Shown piece after piece: positions 9,100 to 17,266 of a DNA stretch of 57,162 bases. The notes beneath the pieces were generated by a model that was not told where the DNA came from, searched no databases, and worked only from the letters and a program-made list of their open reading frames with translations. Every line of letters starts with the position of its first letter. The stretch's first letter is position 1. The stretch is from contig NZ_JARWPM010000287.1 of NCBI RefSeq assembly GCF_029869215.1, forward strand, positions 1 through 57,162, given 5' to 3'. This DNA comes from Nocardia carnea. GTDB taxonomy: Bacteria; Actinomycetota; Actinomycetes; Mycobacteriales; Mycobacteriaceae. The translations under genes were made by a program, and so were the position numbers.

Positions 9100-10008
9100 A
9101 TGAGCACGGAGAGGACTATGGCGCAGCGATTGGCGGGCCGGACAGCCCTGGTGACCGGCAGCAGCCGTGGAATAGGTCGCGCGATCGCGCAGCGGCTGGC
9201 GGCGGAGGGCGCGACCGTCGTGGTCACCGCCCGGTCGGCCGCGGCACCGACACCGTCGGTCCGCGACGGCGAGACCCATCTGCTGTCCGGTTCGCTGAAC
9301 GAGACCGTGCGGGCGATCGAGAACGCCGGCGGTAAGGCGATCGCGATCCCCGCCGACCTCGAGGACACCGAGCAGCGTGCCGGGTTGATCGGCAAGGTCG
9401 TCGAAGCGGCCGGCGGTATCGACATTCTGGTCAACAACGCGGGGTTCGCCGATTACAGCTCGATCGCCGAGATGAGCGATGCGACCTTCGATCGGACCAT
9501 CGAGCACTATTTGAAGGTCCCGTTCGTGCTCAGCCGCGCCGCGATCCCGCATATGCGCCGGCGTGGTGCGGGCTGGATCGTCAATATCGGGTCCTCGACC
9601 GGGCTCGACCCCATCCGGCCGTTCCGGGAGTACAACAAGACCTCCGGCGATGTCGTCTACGCTTCCGCGAAGGCCGGTCTGCACCGGCTGACCCAGGGGC
9701 TGGCCGCGGAAGTCCTCGACGACGGTATCGCGGTCAACGCGGTAGGACCGTCGACCGCCGTCATGACGCCGGGCGCGGCGGCCCTGCTGCCGGACGGCTA
9801 CGACACCGAACCGGTCGAATATCTCGTGCAGACGGTGCTGGAGATGTGCACGATGCCGGCGGCCGAGCGCACCGGGCTGGTCGCCTTCAGCCTGCACTAC
9901 CCGTATGCGACGAACACCCCCGTCATGTCGCTCGACGGACGCACCGAATTGCCGCGGCGTGAGCCGCCGGCGTGGGCGAACCCGAACATCAGGCCGGAGG
10001 GTATCTGA
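9100..10008 (+). CDS. Short-chain dehydrogenase/reductase (SDR)
   Basis: A 302-residue classical SDR with the cofactor motif TGSSRGIG, the NNAG motif, and catalytic Y187 and K191 (YASAK). It would oxidise or reduce a hydroxyl/keto group with NAD(P); 17-hydroxysteroid oxidation after the esterase is a plausible job here. A second ATG at 9118 has GGAGAGG immediately upstream and may be the true start. Its stop codon overlaps the start of the next SDR (TGATG), showing translational coupling. Confidence 0.85.
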   Translation: MSTERTMAQRLAGRTALVTGSSRGIGRAIAQRLAAEGATVVVTARSAAAPTPSVRDGETHLLSGSLNETVRAIENAGGKAIAIPADLEDTEQRAGLIGKVVEAAGGIDILVNNAGFADYSSIAEMSDATFDRTIEHYLKVPFVLSRAAIPHMRRRGAGWIVNIGSSTGLDPIRPFREYNKTSGDVVYASAKAGLHRLTQGLAAEVLDDGIAVNAVGPSTAVMTPGAAALLPDGYDTEPVEYLVQTVLEMCTMPAAERTGLVAFSLHYPYATNTPVMSLDGRTELPRREPPAWANPNIRPEGI

Positions 10009-10892
10009 TGGCCACCACCGCGAAGGAACGGTTCGGGCGGGGGACCGCCGTGGTCACCGGCGCCGCGGCGGGGATCGGAAAAGGGCTGGCGCAGCGCCTC
10101 GGCGAGTACGGAATGTTCGTCGTCGTCGCCGATATCGACACCGGACGCGCCGCGGAGGCAGCGGCGCAGATCGTCGAAAATGGCGGCCGCGCGGAAGGTT
10201 TCGGCGTCGATGTCGCGGACCTCGCGCAAGTCGAGGCGCTGGCGGCGACGGTCTTCGAGCGCTACGGCAGCGTGGAGCTGCTGATCAACAACGCCGGTGT
10301 CGAATCGTCCGGCCTGCTGTGGGACATCGACCCGCAGCGATGGCAGCGGGTGATGCAGATCAATGTGGACGGCGTTTTCCACTGCCTGAAATCATTCGTG
10401 CCGCGGATGATCGACGCCGGCACACCGGCCTGTATCGCCAACCTGTCCTCTGTCGGCGGGCTCAACACCGTCGCGGTGCAATCGCCCTATATCGTCAGCA
10501 AATTCGCGGTACAGGCGATGACCGAATGCCTGCACCAGGACCTGTCCATCGTCGGCGCGCCGATCCAGGTCAGCGCGGTCGTCCCGCATTCCATCCGCAG
10601 CGAGATCTTCCTCGCCGCCCAGCGCGAGGCGCCCACGGACAACCCCACCGCGAACGCCGTTTTCGCGGCCATGCAGCGCGACAACGTCGAGAAAGGGCTC
10701 GATCCGCTCGACGCGGCCGCTCATATGCTCGAACAGATCGCTCGCGGCGATTTCTGGGTCTTCTCCGACGACGAGATGTGCACGGCTGCGGCGACCCGGC
10801 GCGGCCGGCAGCTCATCGATCAGAACCCGCCCTCGAACCCACGCGATATGCTCGCCCGGATGGGCGTGCCGCTTCCGGAAGGCAGCTCATGA
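10008..10892 (+). CDS. Short-chain dehydrogenase/reductase (SDR)
   Basis: A 294-residue SDR with TGAAAGIG, NNAG and catalytic Y161 and K165 (YIVSK). Start at ATG 10008, which overlaps the previous stop by one base and follows GGAGGG. It is closer to the larger SDRs with a C-terminal tail than to the SDR before it. Its stop overlaps the next BVMO start by four bases (ATGA), so it sits in the middle of a coupled operon. Substrate not determinable; a ketosteroid or hydroxysteroid is inferred from neighbours. Confidence 0.85.
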   Translation: MATTAKERFGRGTAVVTGAAAGIGKGLAQRLGEYGMFVVVADIDTGRAAEAAAQIVENGGRAEGFGVDVADLAQVEALAATVFERYGSVELLINNAGVESSGLLWDIDPQRWQRVMQINVDGVFHCLKSFVPRMIDAGTPACIANLSSVGGLNTVAVQSPYIVSKFAVQAMTECLHQDLSIVGAPIQVSAVVPHSIRSEIFLAAQREAPTDNPTANAVFAAMQRDNVEKGLDPLDAAAHMLEQIARGDFWVFSDDEMCTAAATRRGRQLIDQNPPSNPRDMLARMGVPLPEGSS

Positions 10893-12862
10893 CAGACATC
10901 ATCGACGCCGGTATCGACGCCTCCGCCGAGCCGGAAACTCTGCTGCACAACGCGATAGCGGAGGCCGACCCCGCCCCGCTGCTGATGTCGATGGTGCACG
11001 CGACCGGCGATATCGGCCTGCTCGAGGAATTCGGCGCCCGGCTGACCATCACCGAACCCGGCAACCATTACCGCACCGGTACCCGGCCGGCCACTCCGCC
11101 CGGCACCTATCCCGAAGACGTAGCGGCCGATATCCGCGCCCGTGCCCGCGAACTCCTCACGCCCGGAGTCGAGCCGAAGCTGGGGGTGCCCGACGAGGAA
11201 CTGTTCGGCCGGATGGCCACCGTATGCACCTCGGAACGAGTGGACACCGAGTTCCTTCCGCTCCTGCTGGAACAGGCGGGCTTCGAGAAGGACCGGCGCC
11301 ATGTGCCGGTGACCACCACACCGCCCGCCGATTTCGAAGTCATCGTGATCGGCGCCGGAATGGTCGGAATCAACGCCGGAATCAAACTGGGCGAAGCCGG
11401 CTTCCCGTTCACCATCTTCGAGGAACGCGACGATATCGGCGGGACCTGGCATCGCAACACCTACCCCGGTGCGGCCGTCGATACCCCCAGCCACTACTAC
11501 TCGTACTCGTTCGAACTCAATCCGAACTGGTCGAAGTATTACCCGACCGGCGTCGAATACCAGAACTATCTGCTCGACGTGGTCGAGAAGTACCGGTTGC
11601 GCGAGAACATCCGGTTCGGCACGCGCGTGCGGTCGGCCACCTGGTCGAACGAGGAGAACCGGTGGGAGGTGGTGACCGAGGACCGTACCGGCACGGTGCG
11701 CCACCATCGGGCGCGTGCGGTCGTCACCGCACTCGGCATGCTCAACGCCCCGAATATCCCCGACGTACCGGGTATGGACACGTTCGCCGGCACGATCACC
11801 CACACCGCCGAATGGGATACCGATCTCGACCTGCGCGGCAAGCGTGTGGTCGTCCTGGGCACCGGCTGCACCGCGGTGCAGGTGGTGGCCGATATCGTGG
11901 ACGATGTCGAATCGCTGGACGTGGTGGTCCGCAGCCCGCACTGGCTCGTCCCGGAGAAAACCGTGGGCGGGGAGGTGCCCGACGGCGAGAAGTGGGCGAT
12001 GGCCAATCTGCCGTTCTACGACCGGTGGTTCCGGTTGCGGACGTACTGGTTCGCCTCGGACAACCTCTACGTACTGCCTCGTATCGACAAAGAGTGGGCG
12101 GCCACCCATCGATCGGCCTCGCCGGCCAACGATATGGTGCTGAACACGGCGCTGGAGTATCTGCAGAAGAGCTTCCCGGATCGCCCCGATCTGATCGAGA
12201 AACTCACCCCCGACTTCCGGCCGTATTCGAAGCGGATCGTGAAGGACCCCGGATTCTTCGCGGCGCTGAACCGGGAGCATGTGAATCTGCACCGGGCGGC
12301 CTTCCGGGAGATCACCCCGGACGGTGTCGTCACCACAGAAGGAACATTCATCCCCGCGGACGTGATCGTGCTCGCCACCGGATTCCGGCTCCAGTTCACC
12401 ACCGCGATCGATATCACCGGCCGGGACGGCCGTACCCTGGCCGAACTCTGGAAGGGCGGCGAGGACCCGCGGGCCTATCGGGGCGTGCAGGTATCGGGTT
12501 TCCCGAACCTGTTCATCACCGCCGGACCCAACTCGGCTCCGAACCACGGCGCCGGCCACAACATCACCGGCGAGGAACAGGTCCACTACGTCATCGAATG
12601 CCTGCAGTACCTGCTCGAGAACGAGCACGCCGCCATGGACGTAACCCAGGCGGCGCAGGACGAGTACAACAGGCGAGTCGACGAAGCACTCGACGAGACC
12701 GTATGGGTACATCCCGGCGCGGAGACCAACGGGTACTACCGCAACAGTTCCGGCCGGGCCGTGGTGCCCTGTCCGTGGCGCCTGGTCGACTACTGGACCC
12801 TGATGCGGGAGCCGCAGCCGGAGGACCTGACATTCATCTCGAACGGTAGCGCCGGAAAATGA
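10889..12862 (+). CDS. Baeyer-Villiger monooxygenase with N-terminal extension (HAPMO-like layout)
   Basis: A 657-residue BVMO. About 150 residues precede the FAD motif GAGMVG (155-160), an extension also known from 4-hydroxyacetophenone monooxygenase and some related BVMOs. The core has GGTWHRNTYPGAAVD, the Baeyer-Villiger signature FAGTITHTAEWD from F299, and a second Rossmann motif GTGCTAVQ. It is therefore a different subgroup from the 539-residue BVMO at 6390. Last gene of the tight five-gene run. Two BVMOs in one operon may act on two different ketones, such as a side-chain ketone and a ring ketone. Confidence 0.88.
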   Translation: MTDIIDAGIDASAEPETLLHNAIAEADPAPLLMSMVHATGDIGLLEEFGARLTITEPGNHYRTGTRPATPPGTYPEDVAADIRARARELLTPGVEPKLGVPDEELFGRMATVCTSERVDTEFLPLLLEQAGFEKDRRHVPVTTTPPADFEVIVIGAGMVGINAGIKLGEAGFPFTIFEERDDIGGTWHRNTYPGAAVDTPSHYYSYSFELNPNWSKYYPTGVEYQNYLLDVVEKYRLRENIRFGTRVRSATWSNEENRWEVVTEDRTGTVRHHRARAVVTALGMLNAPNIPDVPGMDTFAGTITHTAEWDTDLDLRGKRVVVLGTGCTAVQVVADIVDDVESLDVVVRSPHWLVPEKTVGGEVPDGEKWAMANLPFYDRWFRLRTYWFASDNLYVLPRIDKEWAATHRSASPANDMVLNTALEYLQKSFPDRPDLIEKLTPDFRPYSKRIVKDPGFFAALNREHVNLHRAAFREITPDGVVTTEGTFIPADVIVLATGFRLQFTTAIDITGRDGRTLAELWKGGEDPRAYRGVQVSGFPNLFITAGPNSAPNHGAGHNITGEEQVHYVIECLQYLLENEHAAMDVTQAAQDEYNRRVDEALDETVWVHPGAETNGYYRNSSGRAVVPCPWRLVDYWTLMREPQPEDLTFISNGSAGK

Positions 12863-13157
12863 CCGCGTGGAGGTCGCCGCCTCTGCTCCGGTGACCTTCC
12901 GCAGCGGATCATCGAACGCGTAGCATACGAACACATTCGCCCGGGCAGCCGGTCGGCGACGAGCTCATCGAGTTCCCGCCGGCCGGCTTCGGCCGTATCG
13001 GGCTGACGATCCCTGCCCGCCGCACGGTGGCCCCTCTCACCGCGGCTGCGCTGGTGGAACCGAATCGGTCGTTCCGGTCATCGGGAGGCGCAGGCCCTGC
13101 CGGTGGGGGAGCCGATACCGTCGCACCGAGAGCATACCCAGCAGGAGGAGTGGTCTT

Positions 13158-13196
13158 ATGACAGGTGAACCCAGTAAGAAGGGGTGGAAGCGATGA
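13158..13196 (+). CDS. Possible 12-codon leader ORF coupled to the four-cysteine protein
   Basis: ATG at 13158 is preceded by AGGAGGAG at 13143-13150, the best ribosome site in this area. It encodes MTGEPSKKGWKR and ends at a TGA that overlaps the next gene's ATG by four bases (ATGA). This may be a real small peptide, a leader that couples translation, or chance. The peptide is basic, with four Lys/Arg in its last six residues. I do not recognise it. Confidence 0.35.
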   Translation: MTGEPSKKGWKR

Positions 13197-13453
13197 CCAT
13201 GCGACCGCTCGCCTGTGAGAGGTGTGGCAACCGGGTGCTGGTGGAAAAGTTCAGCCCCGTCCATACCGCGGTGCAATGGACCTCCGATCCCCGGGAATGC
13301 CCGGTGATCGCGGCCCGCAGCCGGGGTATCGGCGACCGGGAACGCGAATGCGAGGTACTGCATCGCAGTATCGATCGCGCGGTGCGCGAGCAGGTACTGC
13401 CCGAATCGCGGCTCGAGCTGCCACACGGCGAAGCAATTCCCAGACTGCACTGA
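13193..13453 (+). CDS. Small four-cysteine protein (CxxC-C-C), possible metal or Fe-S protein
   Basis: An 86-residue protein with cysteines at 8, 11, 36 and 53 and the segment HTAVQW. A paralogue at 20642-20911 has cysteines at 20, 23, 49 and 65 and the matching segment HQTSVQW. That copy is coupled to the second kshA gene. The spacing CxxC-x24/25-C-x15/16-C could bind zinc or an iron-sulfur cluster. I do not recognise a named family. Association with Rieske oxygenases and ring-cleavage genes suggests an accessory role such as cluster delivery or complex assembly, which is inference. Start chosen at ATG 13193, coupled to the preceding 12-codon ORF; GTG at 13184 is possible. Confidence 0.7.
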   Translation: MTMRPLACERCGNRVLVEKFSPVHTAVQWTSDPRECPVIAARSRGIGDRERECEVLHRSIDRAVREQVLPESRLELPHGEAIPRLH

Positions 13454-13596
13454 CCTGCACCGTCGCGGACTTCCGTGGTCCTGCGGTCCGCCGCGGCGCC
13501 GGTGCTCGGCATGTCGTGGCCTGGCCGGGAGTGGCTGTGCCGCTCACCGGGAGCATGCGCCGACGCAGCCCCACGCCGGTGGCAGGCTCGGTAGCC

Positions 13597-14463
13597 ATGA
13601 GTACCCCAGTCGATACCCGAACTGTTCCCGAATTGCGTGAACTGCCCACCGAACGAGGCGTACTGCGCTACCGCGAAGCCGGCGACGGCGCGCCCTTGCT
13701 GCTGCTGCACGGATCCGGCCCCGGAGTCACCGGCTGGCGCAACTTCGGCGGCAACTTCGCCACCTTCGCCGAGCACTACCGGACCCTGGTCCTGGAGCTG
13801 CCCGGATTCGGTGTCAGCGACGATTTCGGTGCGGTGCACCCGATGATGTCGGCCCAGCAGGCGGTCACCGCATTCCTCGACGGCCTCGGACTCGACCGGG
13901 TCCGCATCATCGGCAACTCGATGGGTGGTTTCGTGGCCACCGATTTCGCACTCGCCGCCCCCGACCGAGTCGAGCGGCTGGTCACCATCGGTGGTATCGG
14001 TACCCCGGTGCTCAGCCCGCAGCCGGGGGAAGGAATCATCCGGCTCAGCGAGTTCGTCGACAATCCCACCCGCGAAGCGTTGGTGGCGTGGCTGCGCTCG
14101 ATGGTGTTCGACCAGTCGCTGGTAACCGAGGAGCTGATCGAGGAACGCTGGCAGCAGGCCACCGATCCGGCCACGCTGGAGAATTCGCGCCGGATGTACA
14201 GCAGCGCGGCGCTGGCACGGATGGCCGCGGCCGCCCGCAGCGTGGACACCACACCGAACTGGGCCAAACTGGGCGGGCTCGCGGTACCCACCCTCGTCAC
14301 CTGGGGACGTGACGATCGGGTCAGCCCGGTCGATATGGCGTTGCTCCCGATGCGCACCCTCCGCAACGGTGAGGTACACATCTTCCCCAACTGCGGCCAC
14401 TGGGTGATGATCGAGCAGAAGGAAGCCTGGGAAGCGACCGTCCTAGCGTTCCTCCGCCGCTGA
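13597..14463 (+). CDS. hsaD: Meta-cleavage product C-C hydrolase, HsaD/BphD/MhpC type
   Basis: A 288-residue alpha/beta hydrolase. The motif SGPGVTGWRNFGGN near the N-terminus is typical of C-C bond hydrolases, and the triad is S108 (GNSMGG), D239 (WGRDDRV) and H268 (GHWVMIEQ). HsaD cleaves 4,9-DSHA made by HsaC into HIP and a C5 dienoate. The ATG at 13597 has only a weak ribosome site. The gene overlaps the convergent Dabb gene by 21 bases, and a strong hairpin 29 bases past its stop lies inside that gene. General alpha/beta hydrolase activity cannot be fully excluded. Confidence 0.8.
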   Translation: MSTPVDTRTVPELRELPTERGVLRYREAGDGAPLLLLHGSGPGVTGWRNFGGNFATFAEHYRTLVLELPGFGVSDDFGAVHPMMSAQQAVTAFLDGLGLDRVRIIGNSMGGFVATDFALAAPDRVERLVTIGGIGTPVLSPQPGEGIIRLSEFVDNPTREALVAWLRSMVFDQSLVTEELIEERWQQATDPATLENSRRMYSSAALARMAAAARSVDTTPNWAKLGGLAVPTLVTWGRDDRVSPVDMALLPMRTLRNGEVHIFPNCGHWVMIEQKEAWEATVLAFLRR

Positions 14464-15162
14464 CGCGGGATCGCCCCCCGTCGAGGACGCCGATTCCGGA
14501 GCCGGTTCGATCACCGGCTCCGGAATCGCGCAGAAGCTGTGGCAGATACGGTCTTTGACGATTTGCTCGGGGCTCTCGGGGTCGAACCACTGGTCCACCA
14601 GAGCCCAGTGCACGGGATGGTTCATATAGGGACCGAGCAGGCCCTCGACATCGGCGAATTCCTGCTCCCAGACATGCGTCCATCGGGAGGTGCCCGCGGC
14701 ATGCTCGACGCGGCTGAGTTGCCACGCCTGGATGGCCGGTATATGGCGCGGCATTTGCAGGGTCGCGTGTTCGAACCGGGCGATTTCGGCCGGTGTGGCC
14801 GCATCGTCCACGCGCAAGAGCAGGGTGCGGTAGACCGTCGATGGGTGCGCGTCGCTGCGACGCCCGCTGCGGCCGTCTCCGGCACGGCCACCGGAATACT
14901 CGGCGGAGTCGATATGGTCGATGGCCGGGCATGCCATGGTTTCGTGGACCGCGTCGCGAACGGACAGCCACTCGGCTTTCGAGGCGAACCGGAAATGTGC
15001 GAGCAGATCGCCGCCGTTGCGCACTCCCGGCAGTGTCCGGGCGACCAGCGGTCGCTGCGCCCCCGCCCCTTCCGCGGCCGCGGTGATGCGTTTGACGGTC
15101 ATCTCCGTGGTCAGGGTGTCGGCGGGATCCGCGAGGCGTAGCAGACACGTCACCTTATACAT
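14443..15162 (-). CDS. Dabb (stress-responsive A/B barrel) domain-like protein, probably two barrels
   Basis: A 239-residue protein that looks like two dimeric alpha/beta-barrel (Dabb) halves. The second half has the typical layout RTLLLRVDD, PAIQAWQLSRVE and YMNHPVHWALVDQWF. Dabb proteins are small enzymes or binding proteins often found in polyketide and catabolic clusters; no reaction can be assigned. ATG at 15162 has AAGGAC upstream. It overlaps the end of the preceding gene (15155-15502) by eight bases, so the pair is co-transcribed. Its 3' end holds a perfect inverted repeat that probably ends transcription from the opposite hsaD-like gene. Confidence 0.65.
   Translation of the reverse strand: MYKVTCLLRLADPADTLTTEMTVKRITAAAEGAGAQRPLVARTLPGVRNGGDLLAHFRFASKAEWLSVRDAVHETMACPAIDHIDSAEYSGGRAGDGRSGRRSDAHPSTVYRTLLLRVDDAATPAEIARFEHATLQMPRHIPAIQAWQLSRVEHAAGTSRWTHVWEQEFADVEGLLGPYMNHPVHWALVDQWFDPESPEQIVKDRICHSFCAIPEPVIEPAPESASSTGGDPASAAEER
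14492..14527 (+). terminator. 15-bp perfect inverted repeat, likely hsaD terminator inside the convergent gene
   Basis: Arms 14492-14506 and 14513-14527 pair perfectly around the loop TCGATC. It starts 29 bases after the hsaD-like stop and lies wholly within the coding 3' end of the reverse-strand Dabb gene, where it encodes a Pro/Glu repeat (PEPVIEPAPES). It could terminate both convergent transcripts. Confidence 0.65.
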
Positions 15163-15502
15163 CGCACAGTCCTTCCACATCCTCGGCGCGGCTCGCCATG
15201 GACCGGGTTCGTTCGACGATCATCGGCGCCATCGATTCCCACCACCGGGCCGGTTCGGGGTCGTGGCGGGCATCGACCGCTGCCGCCCACCAGGCTCCGG
15301 GACCGGGCACCGTCCAGGTGGCGGTGACGGTGTTCTGTTCACCGTCGATCCAGGCCGGCGGGCTCACCAGAATCCGATCGAGCGTCAGCCCCCGTTCGCG
15401 TGCCCGCGGCGCGTAGCCGCTGAGATAGGCGTCGATGAAGGCGCGTGCGCTACCGGGCGTGAGCACGATCCGATCGATGATGAAGATGGTGCGGTCGTCC
15501 AT
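15155..15502 (-). CDS. Small protein, possibly a dimeric alpha/beta-barrel fold
   Basis: A 115-residue protein, first of a two-gene reverse-strand unit with the Dabb gene. The layout (IIDRIVLTPGSARAFIDAYLSGY early, then a tryptophan-rich WWAAAVD and WWESMAP segment) resembles small ligand-binding alpha/beta-barrel proteins of the EthD/NIPSNAP sort, but I cannot assign a family with confidence. It diverges from the PadR regulator at 15596, which may control it. Confidence 0.6.
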   Translation of the reverse strand: MDDRTIFIIDRIVLTPGSARAFIDAYLSGYAPRARERGLTLDRILVSPPAWIDGEQNTVTATWTVPGPGAWWAAAVDARHDPEPARWWESMAPMIVERTRSMASRAEDVEGLCDV

Positions 15503-15595
15503 GTTCCGAACCTAAGCGCTGCCGTCTGGGCCGGTGCCGGTGTCTCCCGGTGGTCGGGAGTTCTGACCGTGGGATGCCTTGTAGGCTGCACGATC

Positions 15596-16264
15596 ATGGC
15601 CGCCGACCCTGATTCGTACCCCAACCTGCCCGCGACCAGTTGGGCCGTCCTGGGCATGTTGTCCTTCGGTGAGGAGCTGACCGGCAACGATCTGAAGAAA
15701 TGGGCGGATTGGAGTATCGGGTTCTTCTATTGGAGCCCGTCGGTGAGTCAGGTGTACGGCGCGCTGGAGAAGCTCGAGGAGCTCGAGTTGGTGCACTCCC
15801 ATGTGGTCGCCGATGAGGGGGTGCGCGGCCGGCGACTCTACCGGATCACCGATCTCGGCCTGCGCGCGTTGCGCAACTGGTCGCGGGATGCCGAGGTCGA
15901 TATGCCGGTGCTCAAACACGGTGTGATGCTTCGGCTTTGGATGGGCCATCTGCACGACCCCGATCAGTTGAAGACGATCGTGCGCAGGCATATCGAGAAC
16001 CTGCGCGACCGGGCCCAGCAGGCGCAGGTGCATGCCGACCACTCCGAACCGGAACCCGGCTGGGCCTTCACCCAGATGAGCCTGCGCTGGTCGCAACGGT
16101 ACTTCGCGGCAGAAATAGAACTGGCCGAGCAGCTGCTGGCCGAGATCGATGAGGTGGCCGCCCGGTATCGCGAATCGGCGATGCGTGACGAAAACGATAT
16201 GCCGATACCGCGGCAGCCGGGTAGATGGCGCACGGTGGGCGAGGGTTCCTCCCACGACTCGTGA
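15596..16264 (+). CDS. PadR-family transcriptional regulator
   Basis: A 222-residue protein with an N-terminal PadR winged helix (about residues 12-85: WAVLGMLSFGEELTGNDLKKW, then VYGALEKLEELELVHSHVV and GRRLYRITDLG) and a helical C-terminal dimerisation domain. Start at ATG 15596. It diverges from the small-protein/Dabb pair with a 93-base gap, so local control of that pair is likely. It converges with the IclR gene with only 11 bases between them. The inducer is unknown. Confidence 0.85.
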   Translation: MAADPDSYPNLPATSWAVLGMLSFGEELTGNDLKKWADWSIGFFYWSPSVSQVYGALEKLEELELVHSHVVADEGVRGRRLYRITDLGLRALRNWSRDAEVDMPVLKHGVMLRLWMGHLHDPDQLKTIVRRHIENLRDRAQQAQVHADHSEPEPGWAFTQMSLRWSQRYFAAEIELAEQLLAEIDEVAARYRESAMRDENDMPIPRQPGRWRTVGEGSSHDS

Positions 16265-16275
16265 CGACCGTGCGG

Positions 16276-17055
16276 TCACCCCTCAGCGAGGACGCTCGGC
16301 GCGGTGGGTAGCGCCCGCAATATGTTGCGGCGCTGAAGCGTCGGAGTGACGCGTACCCCGGCAGAGACACTGCGCCAGATTGCGTGGGCGGCGAGTTGGA
16401 CGGGGCTGGTCATCCGGCTGTCGAAGGTCAGCTTCGTCAAGGGCCCGCAGATCGACACCGCGGTCGTCGCCTCGCCGACCGGCCCGATCGGCGAGGCGAT
16501 ACACCCGAAGCCGTGGACGGCCTCGGTGCGATCGGTGGCGTAGCCGAGCTCGCGGATGCGCGCATGCTCCGGACCGCTGCCGCCGTTGAAGGCCAGCAGC
16601 GCCTTTCCGAGCGCTGTGCGCGCGGCCGGCAGCCGGCCACCCACCCGCGTGGGCACATGCGCGGCGAGCCGGCCGCCGATCTTGTCGAGATACACGACGT
16701 CGTTGCCGTCGAGGACGGCGAGGTGCACAACCATGCCGGTTGCTCGGTAGAGGTGGTGGAGGTGTTCGGCGGACGCGGCGTGGATTCGGTTCTGGTGCAC
16801 GGCGAGTGAGCCGAGTTCGACCAGCCGGATTCCGAGACTGTAGCTGCGGCCTTCGCGGCGCAACCAGCGCAACTGGACGAGCCGGTCCAGCATGCGGTGG
16901 GCGGAGGATCGGGGCAGGCCGGTGCGGAGGACGATCTCGGACAATCCGAGGCTCTCTTGACCGTTGAAGGCTTCCAGAACAAGCGAGATGCGGTCGAGGA
17001 TGGCGCTGGGGGTCGCGGCCGTACCGGTGTGCATCTCCTGGGTGGTGATTGTCAT
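16276..17055 (-). CDS. IclR-family transcriptional regulator
   Basis: A 259-residue IclR regulator with the helix-turn-helix segment TGLPRSSAHRMLDRL and a C-terminal effector domain. ATG at 17055 is preceded by AAGGGAG; longer starts at 17082 and 17148 are in frame but would run over the palindrome at 17092-17120. It diverges from the kstD-like gene, so it probably represses or activates that gene and itself. It is similar in its DNA-binding part to the IclR protein at 225-1025. Confidence 0.88.
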   Translation of the reverse strand: MTITTQEMHTGTAATPSAILDRISLVLEAFNGQESLGLSEIVLRTGLPRSSAHRMLDRLVQLRWLRREGRSYSLGIRLVELGSLAVHQNRIHAASAEHLHHLYRATGMVVHLAVLDGNDVVYLDKIGGRLAAHVPTRVGGRLPAARTALGKALLAFNGGSGPEHARIRELGYATDRTEAVHGFGCIASPIGPVGEATTAVSICGPLTKLTFDSRMTSPVQLAAHAIWRSVSAGVRVTPTLQRRNILRALPTAPSVLAEG

Positions 17056-17091
17056 GCTGGCTCCCTTGCCTACCTGCGCCATCGCTCTGAC

Positions 17092-17120
17092 ATGGCTATT
17101 TCTATTAGAAATGGTGCCAT
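17092..17120. promoter_or_regulatory. AT-rich palindrome, likely IclR operator
   Basis: ATTTCT (17098-17103) and AGAAAT (17107-17112) form a perfect inverted repeat around ATT, flanked by ATGGC (17092-17096) and GCCAT (17116-17120), which also pair. It is strikingly AT-rich for this DNA. It lies 37 bases before the IclR start and about 150 bases before the kstD-like start, a good place for an operator. Confidence 0.6.
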
Positions 17121-17266
17121 AGACCCGGCGGTATGTGAAGCAGCTCACGAAGATGCGAGGTCAGGCGAGCTTCCCGCTCAATGGAAAACCCGGCCGGGGC
17201 ACCGGCTCGAGCGGCTTACGTTTACCTGCACTTGTCGTCCCGATCGGAATGTGGAGCCCGGACCAG

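Noticed and set aside
10820..12934. 704-codon reverse-strand open frame
   Set aside because: Antisense shadow of the BVMO gene, rich in His/Arg/Gly, with no recognisable motif.
17135..17266. Extended N-terminus of the kstD-like gene
   Set aside because: The FAD-binding segment starts near 17320, as in relatives; the upstream stretch looks non-coding and is part of the IclR-kstD promoter region.
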